Below, in pieces: positions 1 to 14,000 of a DNA stretch of 64,000 bases. How positions within the stretch are numbered: the stretch's first letter is position 1; each line of letters opens with the position of its first letter. Both the position numbers and the translations under genes were made by a program. The stretch is from Burkholderiales bacterium (GTDB lineage: Bacteria > Pseudomonadota > Gammaproteobacteria > Burkholderiales > Burkholderiaceae_C): positions 1 through 64,000 of the forward strand of contig CANBSV010000004.1 in assembly GCA_947372225.1 (NCBI GenBank). The letters are read 5' to 3'. Below the pieces are notes generated by a model that saw only the letters and a program-made list of their open reading frames with translations, was not told the DNA's origin and searched no databases.

Positions 1-808
1 CGATCACCTGGCCGCGGCTGAGCTGCGGCAGCGCCATGCGCTCGAACACGCGGCCATCGGTCAGGATGAGGGTGTCGGTCGACTTCTTGTGCGGCTCGGC
101 CTCGATCGCCGACAAGCGCCGCACATAGGCCACCGGCTCGGACACCGAATGCTGCATCCAGCCCAGGATCGCCACGTCGTCGCGTTGAGCCAGCAGGCTT
201 TCGGGCAAGGCCCACAGCGTCGCAAAGCGGCTGTTGAAATTGCGGATGGCGCCGCCCAGATCGGTCACCAGGATGCCGTCATGGGTGGACTCGAGCGTGG
301 CCGTGAGCTCGGAGATGCGGTCTGCCAACTCGGTTTCGGTGTGCAGTTCCCGGCTGCGGTCGTGCATCACCACCATGAACAGCGACGCATCGGCTGCGAG
401 CTTCATGTGGGTGATGCGGCGGCGCACGGCCACCAGCTTGCCATCGGCACGCCGCACCCAGGTCTGTGAGTCCACGCCGTCGCACACGCCCAGCGCAGCC
501 TCCTGCCAGAAGACCATGTCTTCCGGCGTGGCGGCCAGATCGATCGCCTTTCGTGCGCACAGCGCGCCCGGCTCCATGCCCAGCAAGGCGCCGGCGGGTG
601 CATTGGCCGCGACGACGGCCAACGTGGCGGGATCGACGAGCACCACCGCATCAAGCAGCCCCTCGATCAGCGCGCGCGCGGGGCGCAGCAAGCTGTCGGT
701 CAACCGCTCAGGCACGCTCGGCTTGGGCAACGCCGCCGCCAAGGCGCGCCGCGCCGCCGCAGGGGCGATCGCGGCCGTGGACTCCGGATGGCTGCGCGCA
801 ACCCTCAC
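1..808 (-). CDS. PAS-domain signalling protein (3' end beyond window)
   Basis: Partial protein; 269 codons are visible and the C-terminus lies off the left edge. It is read from a GTG start whose GTGA overlaps the stop of the HD-GYP gene, so the two are probably translationally coupled. Two PAS-like segments are visible at about residues 45-150 and 165-265. The first contains LLDAVVLVDPATLAVVAAN and the second STHDGILVTDLGG, joined by a helical linker. No transmembrane segment is seen. The missing output domain could be a kinase, GGDEF or EAL module. It is the last visible gene of a four-gene signalling operon. The PAS call is firm; the enzymatic role cannot be given. Confidence 0.75.
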   Translation of the reverse strand, partial: MRVARSHPESTAAIAPAAARRALAAALPKPSVPERLTDSLLRPARALIEGLLDAVVLVDPATLAVVAANAPAGALLGMEPGALCARKAIDLAATPEDMVFWQEAALGVCDGVDSQTWVRRADGKLVAVRRRITHMKLAADASLFMVVMHDRSRELHTETELADRISELTATLESTHDGILVTDLGGAIRNFNSRFATLWALPESLLAQRDDVAILGWMQHSVSEPVAYVRRLSAIEAEPHKKSTDTLILTDGRVFERMALPQLSRGQVI

Positions 809-2061
809 GCTGACGACCTCGCATCGCCGGTGGGCTCGAAGAAATGGTTCAGCCGCGTGCGTGGCGCCAGGTAGGTGAGCACCGCCTCAGGCAACGAAGA
901 CGGCCTCAGGCTGCGCCGTATGCCCAACCCTTCCACGGACTGGAGATCGAGGACGGGGGCGTGATCGCGTGGCACCCGAGGGTCGTGCACGATCACGCGC
1001 GGCCTGAGCGTGCGCGACGAGATCACGCCCACCACCAGCGCATACCGGTCGTCGGTGAGCTGTACCACCGACCCCACCGGGTACACGCCCATCATCTTGA
1101 TGAACGCACCGAGGATCGCCGTGTCGAACTGCTTGTGGCTGTGGGTGAACAGGTGCGCCACGGCCTCGTGCGGCGTGAGCGCCTTTCCCGGGTTCACCGG
1201 GTTGCACAAGTTGTCGTAGGCGTTGACCAACGACACGATGCGCGCCAGCGTGGAAGTGCGCTCGCTGCTCAGGCCATAGGGAAAACCGCCGCCGTCGCTG
1301 TATTCGTGGTGCTGCTCGAGGATCAGCGACGCCCCGGGGGTCAGCTCCATGTGCTGCGCATGTGCAATGCCGCAAGCGACGTGGTTTTCATAGAGCCGCC
1401 GCTCCGCCATGTTGAAGTGGTCTTCGCGATGACGGTAGCGCTCAAGCAGATCGGTCTTGCCCACATCGTGCAGCAAGGAACCCATTCCGAGGTCGAGCAT
1501 GTCGGAATCACCGAGCCCGAACGAGCGGCCCATCAGCAGCGAGATCACGCTGACGTTGACCGCATGGGCAGACGTGCGGTCACCCGTGCCTTCGGCGAGC
1601 AGCTGGATGCACATGTCATCGGCACCGGCCATCTTGTCGACCAGCTGGCGGGTCAGTGCCTCCGCAGCCGTTCGCGCGGCGGCCGGATGCTCGACGACGC
1701 GCTCAAAAACCTTCTTGGATGCCTTGGCCGCTTCGCCAAACTGGCGCTCGCCGGCCGTGAGCAGCGGGCTCGGAGCGGTGTGAGCCTGCGGGCTGCGGCG
1801 ACGGTCGGCCACCACACCCCGACGGTCCACGACCGGCGCCGCAGCAGGTGCTTCGGTCGCCGCGGCAGATTCCATCGCTTCGGGACTCCAGCGCACGCGC
1901 TGCAGCCCCAGCGAGCGCAGCGTCGCGATCTGGTCAGCGCTCGAGATCTTGAAGCTCGACATCGGAAACGGATGCGACATCCATCCACCGTCCAGGTGGA
2001 TGAGCATGCCGACCGTGAGCGCGTCGACTTCGATGGTTTCTTGAGTTTGGGCAGGTTTCAT
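805..2061 (-). CDS. HD-GYP domain cyclic-di-GMP phosphodiesterase
   Basis: A 418-residue protein read from the ATG at 2061 (MKPAQTQETIEVDAL); longer in-frame starts look non-coding. The N-terminus resembles DUF3391 (valine-rich, GMLIHLDGGWMSHPF), the usual partner of HD-GYP. The metal-binding HD pair is H198-D199 in LLHDVGK, and HHEYSDGGGFPYGL follows, so the GYP signature reads GFP. The common DALTSxRPY element is replaced by DNLCNPVNPG. Family knowledge predicts hydrolysis of c-di-GMP in the cytoplasm; the altered motifs leave activity uncertain. There is no receiver domain, so input may come from the two kinases upstream in the same operon. Confidence 0.88.
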   Translation of the reverse strand: MKPAQTQETIEVDALTVGMLIHLDGGWMSHPFPMSSFKISSADQIATLRSLGLQRVRWSPEAMESAAATEAPAAAPVVDRRGVVADRRRSPQAHTAPSPLLTAGERQFGEAAKASKKVFERVVEHPAAARTAAEALTRQLVDKMAGADDMCIQLLAEGTGDRTSAHAVNVSVISLLMGRSFGLGDSDMLDLGMGSLLHDVGKTDLLERYRHREDHFNMAERRLYENHVACGIAHAQHMELTPGASLILEQHHEYSDGGGFPYGLSSERTSTLARIVSLVNAYDNLCNPVNPGKALTPHEAVAHLFTHSHKQFDTAILGAFIKMMGVYPVGSVVQLTDDRYALVVGVISSRTLRPRVIVHDPRVPRDHAPVLDLQSVEGLGIRRSLRPSSLPEAVLTYLAPRTRLNHFFEPTGDARSSA

Positions 2062-2216
2062 GGGAGACAGCACGGCCCATACGCAGCCGCGTCTTCCCGT
2101 TTTCGGCAGCCCCGCGCACCACTTGAGCGCCAACGGGGGTCGGCCGGTGCCCATGGGAGCGCCCGCTCACACCGTGTGAAGGCGCCCGTTGACGCTGGAG
2201 ATGCGGCTGTCGCCGC

Positions 2217-3637
2217 TCAGCGAGCCTTCGAGCGCTGAGTCACCGCCAGGTCCAGCACCCGACGGGCCTCGGCGAAGTCGAAGGCATCGAGGGCGGTTTG
2301 CATGTCGTGCATGCGTGCGCCCATCAGCGGCTCGAAGACGGACGACAAGCCTTGCCAGACGTCGCGCGCGCGGGGGTCGCCATCAACCAGCAAGCGTCCC
2401 AGATAGGCGATGAAGCCATCCATGCGCTCGGCGGTATCCGGCGACATCGCCGGTGCCACGCCTGCCGGTTGGCCGATCGACATGCGCAGGCTGAACCAGA
2501 ACGTGCTGCCGTGGCCCTGCGAGGACTCGAAACCCAGCTCACCGCCCATCAGCGCCACGGTGCGCTTGGCCAACGCCAGCTCGAGCCCCAGGCCGTCGAA
2601 GGCCCGTGTCGCAGAGTTGTCCGACTGCTCGAAGGCCTGGTACAGGCGCGTTTGGTACTCCGGGGTCAGCCCGACACCCTGATCCTGCACCTCGAAGCGC
2701 AGCGTCACGGCATCCGCGTGGTTGCCGATGAGCAGCACCCGCAAAGTGACGTGGCCGGGCTGATCGGCGGAAAACTTGACCGCGTTCGAAATCAGCGTGG
2801 TGAGCACCTGGCGCAGCCGCAAGGGGTCGCCCCTGAGCTCCAGTGGCAAGTCGGGCGCCTGTATGCGTCGCAGGCTCAGTCCCTTGGCGTGCATCTCGTC
2901 GGCAAACTCGCGCTCGACCTGATCGATCAGGATCGACAGGTTCAGATCGATCTTTTCGACGCCGAGCGTGGCCGCCTGTGCCGCGGCAAAGTCGGTCACC
3001 ACCTCGATGCGGCGCAGCAGGTGCTCTTGCGCCGACTTCACGGACACCAGCAAATCCTGGGCGCGGGGCATGCCTTGTATCTCGCGCCCGAGCAGGTAGG
3101 TGAAGCCCATCAGGTGGTTCATCGGCGTGCGCAGCTCATGGCTGACCTTGCCCAGAAAAGCGCTCTTGGCACGATCGGCCGCACGCGCCTCGTCAGTCGC
3201 CTGCGCCAGCTCGAGCGTGCGTTGATGGACACGCTCTTCCAGATGATCGCGATGGCTCTTGAGCTCGAGTTGCAGCGAGATGCGCGCGCGCAGCACCTCC
3301 TTGTTCACCGGCTTGTGCACAAAGTCCACAGCGCCGCCGGTCAACGCCAGCGTCTCGCTGGCCGGCGAGGTGTCGGCGGTCACGAAGATCACCGGGATGT
3401 CGCGGGTCTGGGCGCCTTGCTTGAGCGCCGCGCAGACCTCATAGCCATCCATGTCCGGCATCATCACGTCGAGCAGGATCAGGTCGGGCTTGTCCACGGC
3501 CAGCAGCTCCAGCGCCTGCGGCCCGGAAGTCGCCACCATCAGCTCGTAGGCGCCGCCGAGCAGCGCCACCAGCGTGGCAATGTTCAACGGCTCGTCGTCA
3601 ACGATCAGGATCGTTTCACGGGGAGTCTGGCTCGCGG

Positions 3638-3641
<4 letters not shown>
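2217..3641 (-). CDS. Receiver-histidine kinase hybrid (REC-HisKA-HATPase)
   Basis: A 474-residue cytoplasmic protein. The start is the ATG at 3641, which overlaps the stop of the larger kinase (ATGA). An N-terminal receiver domain (VDDEPLN) has its phospho-acceptor D58 in LLDVMMPDMDG and its lysine in HKPV. A coiled-coil linker leads to HisKA with H168 in SHELRTPMNH. The ATPase region has N-box LISNAVKFS and DQGVGL, but the G2 box is altered to GLGLELALAK. A roughly 70-residue helical tail with FDFAEARRVLD resembles the tail of the neighbouring kinase. It probably receives phosphate from that kinase and relays it. Confidence 0.9.
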
Positions 3642-6985
<3,344 letters not shown>

Positions 6986-7359
6986 GGGTGGTGTCTCGTG
7001 CGACTGCCTTGATCGCCGATGCGGGCTGCTGGCGAAAGGTCAAGGCGACCAGCGAATGTACCGGACGGGGCGCGGGCTCCAAGCCGGGCCGCGCAAGGGC
7101 CGGCGGCGGCGCACCGGTGATCCCGCCACCATGGACGCAGCCCCACCGCGCCGCTGGTGGGGCATTTGACCCACGGCAGGGGGACTTGCCCCACTTTTCG
7201 CGGCCCGCGCCTTGCCCATCAAAAGAAAAAGTTGATCTAAATCAATCACTTGGGATCTTGGGCGGAGCGTCGGCTCACTGGCACAGCTTGTGCGCTCTCA
7301 GAGGGCGCGCCGGTTTTTCGGCGTTCACCGATCCAAACCGCCTGCATCAGGAGAGATCC
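6986..7359. other. Divergent intergenic region, 374 bp
   Basis: It separates the sensor kinase (minus) from the secreted repeat protein (plus). It holds a perfect FNR-type palindrome (listed separately), an A-rich run at 7221-7230 and the ribosome binding site CAGGAGAG just before 7360. No gene or convincing sigma-70 promoter was recognised in the rest. Confidence 0.7.
7232..7245. promoter_or_regulatory. FNR/Anr-type operator TTGAT-CTAA-ATCAA
   Basis: An exact match to the FNR/Anr consensus TTGAT-N4-ATCAA. Its centre lies about 121 bp upstream of the secreted-protein start at 7360 and about 253 bp from the kinase start at 6985. Both halves match perfectly, which is unlikely by chance in such GC-rich DNA. 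Low-oxygen control of the secreted protein is the likeliest meaning; no clear -10 element could be placed. Confidence 0.75.
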
Positions 7360-8955
<1,596 letters not shown>

Positions 8956-8976
8956 TCCCCGGCTGATTCCAGCCCG

Positions 8977-9007
8977 AGCGGCGCCACCCCACAAGGGTGG
9001 CGCCGCT
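8977..9007 (+). terminator. Rho-independent-like hairpin after secreted protein
   Basis: A perfect 13-bp stem (AGCGGCGCCACCC paired with its complement) with a 5-nt loop, 21 nt after the stop codon at 8955. It is followed by TGCATTTGTG rather than a clean T-run, so termination strength is uncertain. Confidence 0.7.
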
Positions 9008-9160
9008 TGCATTTGTGCCCGCCTCGAACTGCGCTGGGCCCAGGTTCGGCAACGCCGGCACACCCGTGCGAACCCGGTCGCCCGATGGCACCGAGCTTGA
9101 ATTGCCTTGGCGCAGCTGATTCGATGACGGTGTGAGCGCCATCGCGCGCCGGTCAGCCGG

Positions 9161-9718
9161 TCAAGGAACTGCGGCGTCCATCAATCCCATGTCGGCGCTG
9201 CTCATCAAGGCATCGATGTCGGTCAGGATCAGCATTCGCTCGACATCGCCGTTTTTGATGCAGCCGATGCCCATGATGTAGCCGGCGTCCACCAGGGTGC
9301 TCAGTTGCGGCGCCGGCTTGATGTCGTCGGCACCGAGCGCAATCACGTCAGACACCGAATCGACCACCGCACCGATCACCCGGCCGCGCACGTTCAGCAC
9401 GATGACCACGGTCGAGCCGTTGTACTCCGCCGATTCGCAACCGAGCTTCAAGCGCAGATCGACGATGGGCACGATCACACCTCGCAGGTTGACCACGCCC
9501 TTGATGAAGGCCGGAGCATTGGCGATGCGCATGGACGCTTCGTAGCTGCGGATTTCCTGCACACGCAGGATGTCGATGCCGTACTCCTCGCCGCCCAGCC
9601 GGAAGCTGAGGAACTCGTTGGGAGCGGCGACGAACTCACGCCTCGCACTCGTCGTGGACGACGCAGCAGCTGCCGGGTTCGTCGCGCCGATCGGACGCTC
9701 TTCGGTGATCGTGCTCAT
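9161..9718 (-). CDS. cheW: CheW-family chemotaxis coupling protein
   Basis: A 185-residue protein started at the ATG at 9718, preceded by AAGGAC on its strand. After a flexible 35-residue N-terminus comes the CheW fold: FLSFRLGGEEYGIDILRVQE, then GVVNLRGVIVPIVDLR and VDSVSDVIAL. CheW links chemoreceptors to the CheA kinase at the inner face of the membrane. No other chemotaxis gene is nearby, so this is an orphan copy, possibly one of several. The C-terminus (TDIDALMSSADMG) is ordinary for the family. Confidence 0.93.
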   Translation of the reverse strand: MSTITEERPIGATNPAAAASSTTSARREFVAAPNEFLSFRLGGEEYGIDILRVQEIRSYEASMRIANAPAFIKGVVNLRGVIVPIVDLRLKLGCESAEYNGSTVVIVLNVRGRVIGAVVDSVSDVIALGADDIKPAPQLSTLVDAGYIMGIGCIKNGDVERMLILTDIDALMSSADMGLMDAAVP

Positions 9719-10053
9719 TTCGATGTCCTTCACAGTGGGGGCGGGGATGACGGGGTGCTGCGCGTTCAGAACGGTTCCCGACTGCCAGTGCCGGTGCCCG
9801 GTGCTGCGCCGGTCAACACGCTCGCGCCAGTCGACCACACGACTCAGGTATCGGTGCGAACGGGTGCACTCTTTAGCAACTTGTGGAGTGCCGGTGACTG
9901 GCGATCGCCGGTCAGCGCAAAGTGCACAAACCACCCAGTCGTGGAAGCGCGCCGCGGGCTCACGGTGGCGTCGGTAAGAATGGACTCGTCACGACGACTG
10001 ACATGGGTGCCCGCGATTCCATGCGGGTCATTCGCCACCACGGAGACCCGGTG
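9719..10053. other. Intergenic region, 335 bp
   Basis: It lies upstream of both cheW (minus) and the hydrolase (plus). A short inverted repeat GCACTC/GAGTGC occurs at 9866-9871 and 9886-9891, and GTGCCGGTG-like words recur. The hydrolase reading frame stays open back to 9922, but codons before 10054 look non-coding. No promoter was recognised with confidence. Confidence 0.5.
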
Positions 10054-10974
10054 ATGCCTCGCAGTACAGCACCAAGCACGGCACCACCCGTCAGTGCAGA
10101 CCATGTTCGGCCGTCCTCGGGCCATGGAGTCGCTCGGCGCGCCTCGACACCCAGGGGCGGCCGGCTGTGGAGCGCGCTCGGCGTCATCGTCGGCACCCTC
10201 GGGCTGTCGCCGGGCGGACTGCGGGCCGCCGACACCCAAATTGACGCGCTGCGCCACCACATCACCGTCGGTGCACCGCTGAACACGACGCTCAGCTACC
10301 TGCAAGCAGGCAATCCCACTTCGCCACGGCTGATCCTGGTGCACGGCACACCGGGATCGGCCTCGGGCTGGTCCGATTACCTGACAAGCCCACCGCCGGG
10401 CGCCGACGTGGTGGCGCTGGACAGGCCGGGCTTTGGCGAAAGCGGCCCGGAGGGCGCGGTGACCAGCCTGGAACTGCAGGCGGCAGCGGTCTATGCGCTC
10501 TTCCCGACGGACGGGCGGCGCGTCGTGCTGCTGGGTCATTCACTTGGCGGCCCGATCGTCGCGCGTGTCGCGGCAGAGCATCCTGACCGCGTGGCGGCGG
10601 TGGTGCTGCTGGCGGCGTCGCTTGACCCGGCGCTGGAAGAGATCAATCCGATGCAATGGGTCGGCACCTGGGCGGCGGTTCGCTGGGCGTTGCCGCGCGC
10701 CATCCGCAACGCCAATGCCGAGCTGATCGCGCTCAAGCCCGAGCTGGAATCACTGAATCGCCTGCTGCCGAAGATCACCGCGCCTGTGTTGATCGTGCAC
10801 GGCACGAAGGATGACCTGGTGCCGGTGGCCAATGTGCCGTTCATGCAAGCCGGGCTCAGCGGCTCGCGCTGCGTGAAGACCGAGTTGCTCGAAGGACAGA
10901 ACCATTTCCTGCCGTGGAATTCGACCGGCGTCGTGCGAAAAGCGATCGCCTGGGCACTCGGGGTGTCGTGCTGA
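10054..10974 (+). CDS. Exported or membrane-anchored alpha/beta hydrolase
   Basis: A 306-residue protein started at the ATG at 10054, eight nt after GGAG. The N-terminus carries a basic stretch (VARRASTPRGGR) and a hydrophobic segment ending LSPGGLRAAD, so it is probably exported or anchored. The catalytic triad is visible: S163 in GHSLGG, D253 in GTKDDLVP and H284 in GQNHFLPW. The oxyanion region is HGTPGSASGW. The substrate is unknown. It is the first gene of a run of overlapping genes with a DedA protein and an ATP-grasp enzyme, so a lipid or cell-envelope role is possible but unproven. Confidence 0.85.
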   Translation: MPRSTAPSTAPPVSADHVRPSSGHGVARRASTPRGGRLWSALGVIVGTLGLSPGGLRAADTQIDALRHHITVGAPLNTTLSYLQAGNPTSPRLILVHGTPGSASGWSDYLTSPPPGADVVALDRPGFGESGPEGAVTSLELQAAAVYALFPTDGRRVVLLGHSLGGPIVARVAAEHPDRVAAVVLLAASLDPALEEINPMQWVGTWAAVRWALPRAIRNANAELIALKPELESLNRLLPKITAPVLIVHGTKDDLVPVANVPFMQAGLSGSRCVKTELLEGQNHFLPWNSTGVVRKAIAWALGVSC

Positions 10975-11606
10975 ACGACGCCATCACCATGGCGGTCGCC
11001 AATTGGCACGCCGTCGTCACCTGGTTCCTGGCGGCGCTCGAGGGCATGGCCGATCCATGGGTGATCGCCCTCGCGCTGGTACTGACCACGTTGCTGCTCG
11101 AAGACGTTGCGATCGCCGCTGGTGTCGCGCTGGCCACGCAAGGCACGATTTCCTGGGGCCTGTCTCTGGCCGCAGTGGGCGGCGGCATTGCCGGCGGTGA
11201 TCTGGGCCTTTATGCGCTGGGCCTCGGCGCGACCAGCGTGCCGTGGCTGCGGCGTCGCTGCGTGGGCGAGCGCAGTGCCTGGGCCCAGGATCAGGTGACG
11301 CGCAGGCTGCCGAGCGCCGTGCTGCTCGCACGGGTGATCCCGGGTCTGCGGCTGATCACCTACACCGCCTGCGGCTTTCTGCACGTGCCGTTCGCGCCGT
11401 TCTGCCTGTGGGTGCTGCTGGCCGTGGCGCTGTGGACCGGCGCGCTGTATGGGCTGAGCCTGGCCATCGGCGCAGCATTGGCCCGAGAGCTCGGCCTGCC
11501 CCTGCCGGTGGCGGTGGCGCTGCCCATCCTGGTGCTGGCGGCGGCCGTTCCGCTGTGGCGGATGATTCATCAACGCGGGCGACCGCCAGCCTCCTCTGCC
11601 CCATGA
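10968..11606 (+). CDS. DedA-family (VTT domain) membrane protein
   Basis: A 212-residue polytopic membrane protein. The GTG at 10968 overlaps the hydrolase stop by 7 nt; the ATG at 10989 is an alternative start. Family marks are a glycine-rich GGGIAGGDLGLYALG segment, an arginine in ARVIPGLRLITY and about five hydrophobic helices. DedA proteins are lipid-handling transporters, and some flip undecaprenyl phosphate. Its stop overlaps the start of the ATP-grasp gene (ATGA), so the three genes are almost certainly co-translated. The particular substrate is not evident. Confidence 0.85.
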   Translation: MLNDAITMAVANWHAVVTWFLAALEGMADPWVIALALVLTTLLLEDVAIAAGVALATQGTISWGLSLAAVGGGIAGGDLGLYALGLGATSVPWLRRRCVGERSAWAQDQVTRRLPSAVLLARVIPGLRLITYTACGFLHVPFAPFCLWVLLAVALWTGALYGLSLAIGAALARELGLPLPVAVALPILVLAAAVPLWRMIHQRGRPPASSAP

Positions 11607-12736
11607 CCTCCGTGACGCCCCTGACCACACCCGCAGTTCGCCCGCATCAGGGCATGCCCGCCTTCGACCAAAGCGGCCCGCCGACCAGCTTTTTCGAGTT
11701 CTGGCCGATGTGGGCCTTCTACCCGCCTGTCGCGCTGTACGCCGCTTGGCAGATGCTGCGCTACCGCGGCGTCCTGCTGCCCACGGTGGCCAACCCGTCG
11801 TTCCCCGGTGGCGGCTTCTTCGGTGAGTCGAAGGCCGACATCCTGGCGCTGGCGATGCAGCATGTGCCCGAATGGGTCGCGCCGTTCGTCCGGATCGAGC
11901 GGCCCGCCGCACCGTCGGACCTTGCTCAGGAGCGCGACGCGGCGCTGGCGGCATTGGCCGCCGCAGGCCTCGACCTGCCCGTGGTTGCCAAGCCCGACCT
12001 CGGCTGCCGCGGTGCCGGCGTCAAGCTCGTGCGCACGACCGACGATCTGCAGGCTTACCTCGCCGCCTTCCCGTCCGGCGCCACGCTGCTGCTGCAGCGG
12101 TTGGTCCCATTCGAGGGCGAGGCCGGCGTTTTTTACTGCCGTCGCCCAGGCCAATCGCGCGGGCGCATCGTTTCGATCACGCTGAAATACTTCCCGTATG
12201 TCATCGGCGATGGTCAGCGCACGCTGCGCGAGTTGATCCTCGCCGACCCTCGCGCCGGACGCTTGACCCACCTGTACTTCAAGCGCCACACCGCACGCCT
12301 TGATACGGTGCCGGCCGATGGCGTGGCGATCCGGCTGGCGTTTGCCGGCAGCCACAGCCGTGGCGCGATCTTTCGCAACGGCACGCACCTGGTAACGCCC
12401 GAGATGGAAGCGCGCTTCGACGACATCGCGCAGCGCTTGCCCGAGTTCCACTTCGGCCGATTCGACGTGCGCTTCGAAGACTTCACCCAGGTGCAGGCCG
12501 GGCATGGATTCACCATCGTCGAGGTCAACGGTGCCGGCGCCGAAAGCACGCACATCTGGGACCGCCGAACCGGCCTCATCGCAGCCTGGCGCGACCTGAT
12601 GCGCCAGTACCACTGGCTGTTCGAGATCGGCGCGGCCAACCGGGCGCGCGGCTTCGCGCCGATGAGTCTGGCGGAATTCATGCGCGGCTATCGACGCGAA
12701 AAATTCCTGACCCCGCGCTATCCGGCGACCGATTGA
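11603..12736 (+). CDS. ATP-grasp ligase-like enzyme, substrate unknown
   Basis: A 377-residue protein whose ATG at 11603 overlaps the DedA stop. The N-terminal 60 residues are aromatic and hydrophobic (FFEFWPMWAFYPPVALYAAW), followed by NPSFPGGGFFGESK. The ATP-grasp core shows the nucleotide-binding lysine K130 in VVAKPD and a glycine-rich loop GCRGAG. Metal ligands lie around D-R-E in RFDVRFEDF and E307/N309 in IVEVNGAG. The family joins a carboxylate to an amine through an acyl phosphate, and D-Ala-D-Ala ligase is the nearest familiar fold. It is too divergent to be called Ddl. Translational coupling to DedA suggests an envelope-linked ligation. Confidence 0.75.
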   Translation: MTSVTPLTTPAVRPHQGMPAFDQSGPPTSFFEFWPMWAFYPPVALYAAWQMLRYRGVLLPTVANPSFPGGGFFGESKADILALAMQHVPEWVAPFVRIERPAAPSDLAQERDAALAALAAAGLDLPVVAKPDLGCRGAGVKLVRTTDDLQAYLAAFPSGATLLLQRLVPFEGEAGVFYCRRPGQSRGRIVSITLKYFPYVIGDGQRTLRELILADPRAGRLTHLYFKRHTARLDTVPADGVAIRLAFAGSHSRGAIFRNGTHLVTPEMEARFDDIAQRLPEFHFGRFDVRFEDFTQVQAGHGFTIVEVNGAGAESTHIWDRRTGLIAAWRDLMRQYHWLFEIGAANRARGFAPMSLAEFMRGYRREKFLTPRYPATD

Positions 12737-12890
12737 CCCTGAGGTATCGGCCTCCGATGCGTTGAATGGCGTCCCGCACGTAAAGTTGGGCGCACTCGTT
12801 CGACTATGGAACATGCGCGTCACCTTGTCATCGCCATGGGTCCTGGCACTCATACCGTCGAATGCGACCCTCCTACCGAAAGTACCCCTC

Positions 12891-13493
12891 ATGCCGTCCT
12901 CTCACGCCCCCGTCGGGGCTGCCACCGGAGATGCCGCAAGGCTGCTTCGCTTCAACTGCCAGTTGATCGACCAGGCACTGGCACTCATCGCCGCGCACGA
13001 TGGGGTCGGGGCACCGGACTATGCGCAGCGCACCGGCCCGCACCTGCGCCATGTGATCGAGCACTACGAGGCACTGATACTGCGCGGCGCCGACGGCGTG
13101 GTCGACTACGACCGCCGCCCGCGCGACCGTGAGCTTGAGCGCGATACGGGGCTGGCCCGGGCGCGTTTGGCCGCGCTGAAGCAGCAACTCGTCAATTGGT
13201 CCGACACGATGCTGGACCTGCCGCTGCGAGTGCACGGACAGGGCGGTCCGGCCGGCGAATTTGACTTCGCGACGACCTCCAGCATCGGCCGCGAGCTTGT
13301 GTTCCTGGCCAGCCACGCGACCCATCACTACGCGCTGCTGCAGGTCTACTGCGAACAGCACGGCATCGCCACCGATCCCAACTTTGGCCGTGCGCCTTCC
13401 ACCGTCGCGCATGCCTTGGGCGCCAACGCCAGCACCCCACACGTCGCCAACTCAAAGGAATTCGCATGTCCCACACTTCAACCCGCCGCCTGA
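12891..13493 (+). CDS. DinB-like metal-binding four-helix protein
   Basis: A 200-residue protein started at the ATG at 12891; longer starts run through non-coding-looking sequence. Histidines in HLRHVIEHYEALI and in FLASHATHHYALLQ match the spaced His pattern of DinB/YfiT-like proteins, which bind a divalent metal in a helical bundle. Some members are thiol transferases; the function here is unknown. Its 3' end overlaps the YHS gene by 28 nt, so the two are probably co-expressed. Confidence 0.72.
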   Translation: MPSSHAPVGAATGDAARLLRFNCQLIDQALALIAAHDGVGAPDYAQRTGPHLRHVIEHYEALILRGADGVVDYDRRPRDRELERDTGLARARLAALKQQLVNWSDTMLDLPLRVHGQGGPAGEFDFATTSSIGRELVFLASHATHHYALLQVYCEQHGIATDPNFGRAPSTVAHALGANASTPHVANSKEFACPTLQPAA

Positions 13494-13960
13494 GTCGCCG
13501 AGCCCTGCTGGGTGCTGGCTGGTCCGCTCTGCTCGCCAGCACGGCCGCGCGCGCTGCCCAGCCGCCGATCAACACGTTGACCGGGGGCTTTTTCGGCGGT
13601 GCAGGCGACACCGCGATCTTGGGCTACGACACAGTCGCGTATTTCACTGACGGCAAGCCGGTCAAGGGCGCGGACAGCTTCGTGTTCATCTGGATGGGGG
13701 CGAAGTGGAAATTCGCCTCGCAGGCGCACCTCGACCTGTTCAAGGCCGCGCCCGAGAAATACGCTCCCCAGTACGGCGGCTACTGCGCATATGGGGTGTC
13801 CGTCGACAACCTGGTCAGCATCGAACCTGACAAGTTCAAGATCATCGACGGCAAGCTGTACCTGAACTACGACGCCGACGTGCAGCAGAAGTGGCTGAAG
13901 AACCCGGCCGGGTTCATCAAGACGGCCGATTCGAAATTCCAGACGCTGCTGAAGCAGTGA
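13466..13960 (+). CDS. Exported YHS-domain protein
   Basis: A 164-residue protein with a Tat-like leader (RRLSRRALLGAGW, then AARA near residue 31). The YHS core follows: LGYDTVAYFTDGKPVKG, WKFASQAHLDLFKAAPEKYAPQYGGYCAYGV. The family is thought to bind a metal, often copper, in the periplasm. It starts inside the end of the DinB-like gene and is followed after 40 nt by a DoxX-like membrane protein, a frequent neighbour of YHS proteins. The metal specificity is not readable here. Confidence 0.88.
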   Translation: MSHTSTRRLSRRALLGAGWSALLASTAARAAQPPINTLTGGFFGGAGDTAILGYDTVAYFTDGKPVKGADSFVFIWMGAKWKFASQAHLDLFKAAPEKYAPQYGGYCAYGVSVDNLVSIEPDKFKIIDGKLYLNYDADVQQKWLKNPAGFIKTADSKFQTLLKQ

Positions 13961-14000
13961 GCGGTCTCAACCCACTCCCCCATTGATCAAAGGATTCTTC

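Noticed and set aside
844..2238. Long open frame opposite the HD-GYP gene
   Set aside because: It lies antisense to a recognised family and its product is Arg/His-rich, as expected for a shadow frame in GC-rich DNA; the same applies to the long antisense frames opposite the kinases, phoD and fadD.
9866..9891. GCACTC/GAGTGC as an operator for cheW or the hydrolase
   Set aside because: Six-base arms with a long spacer are expected by chance; no match to a known regulator site.
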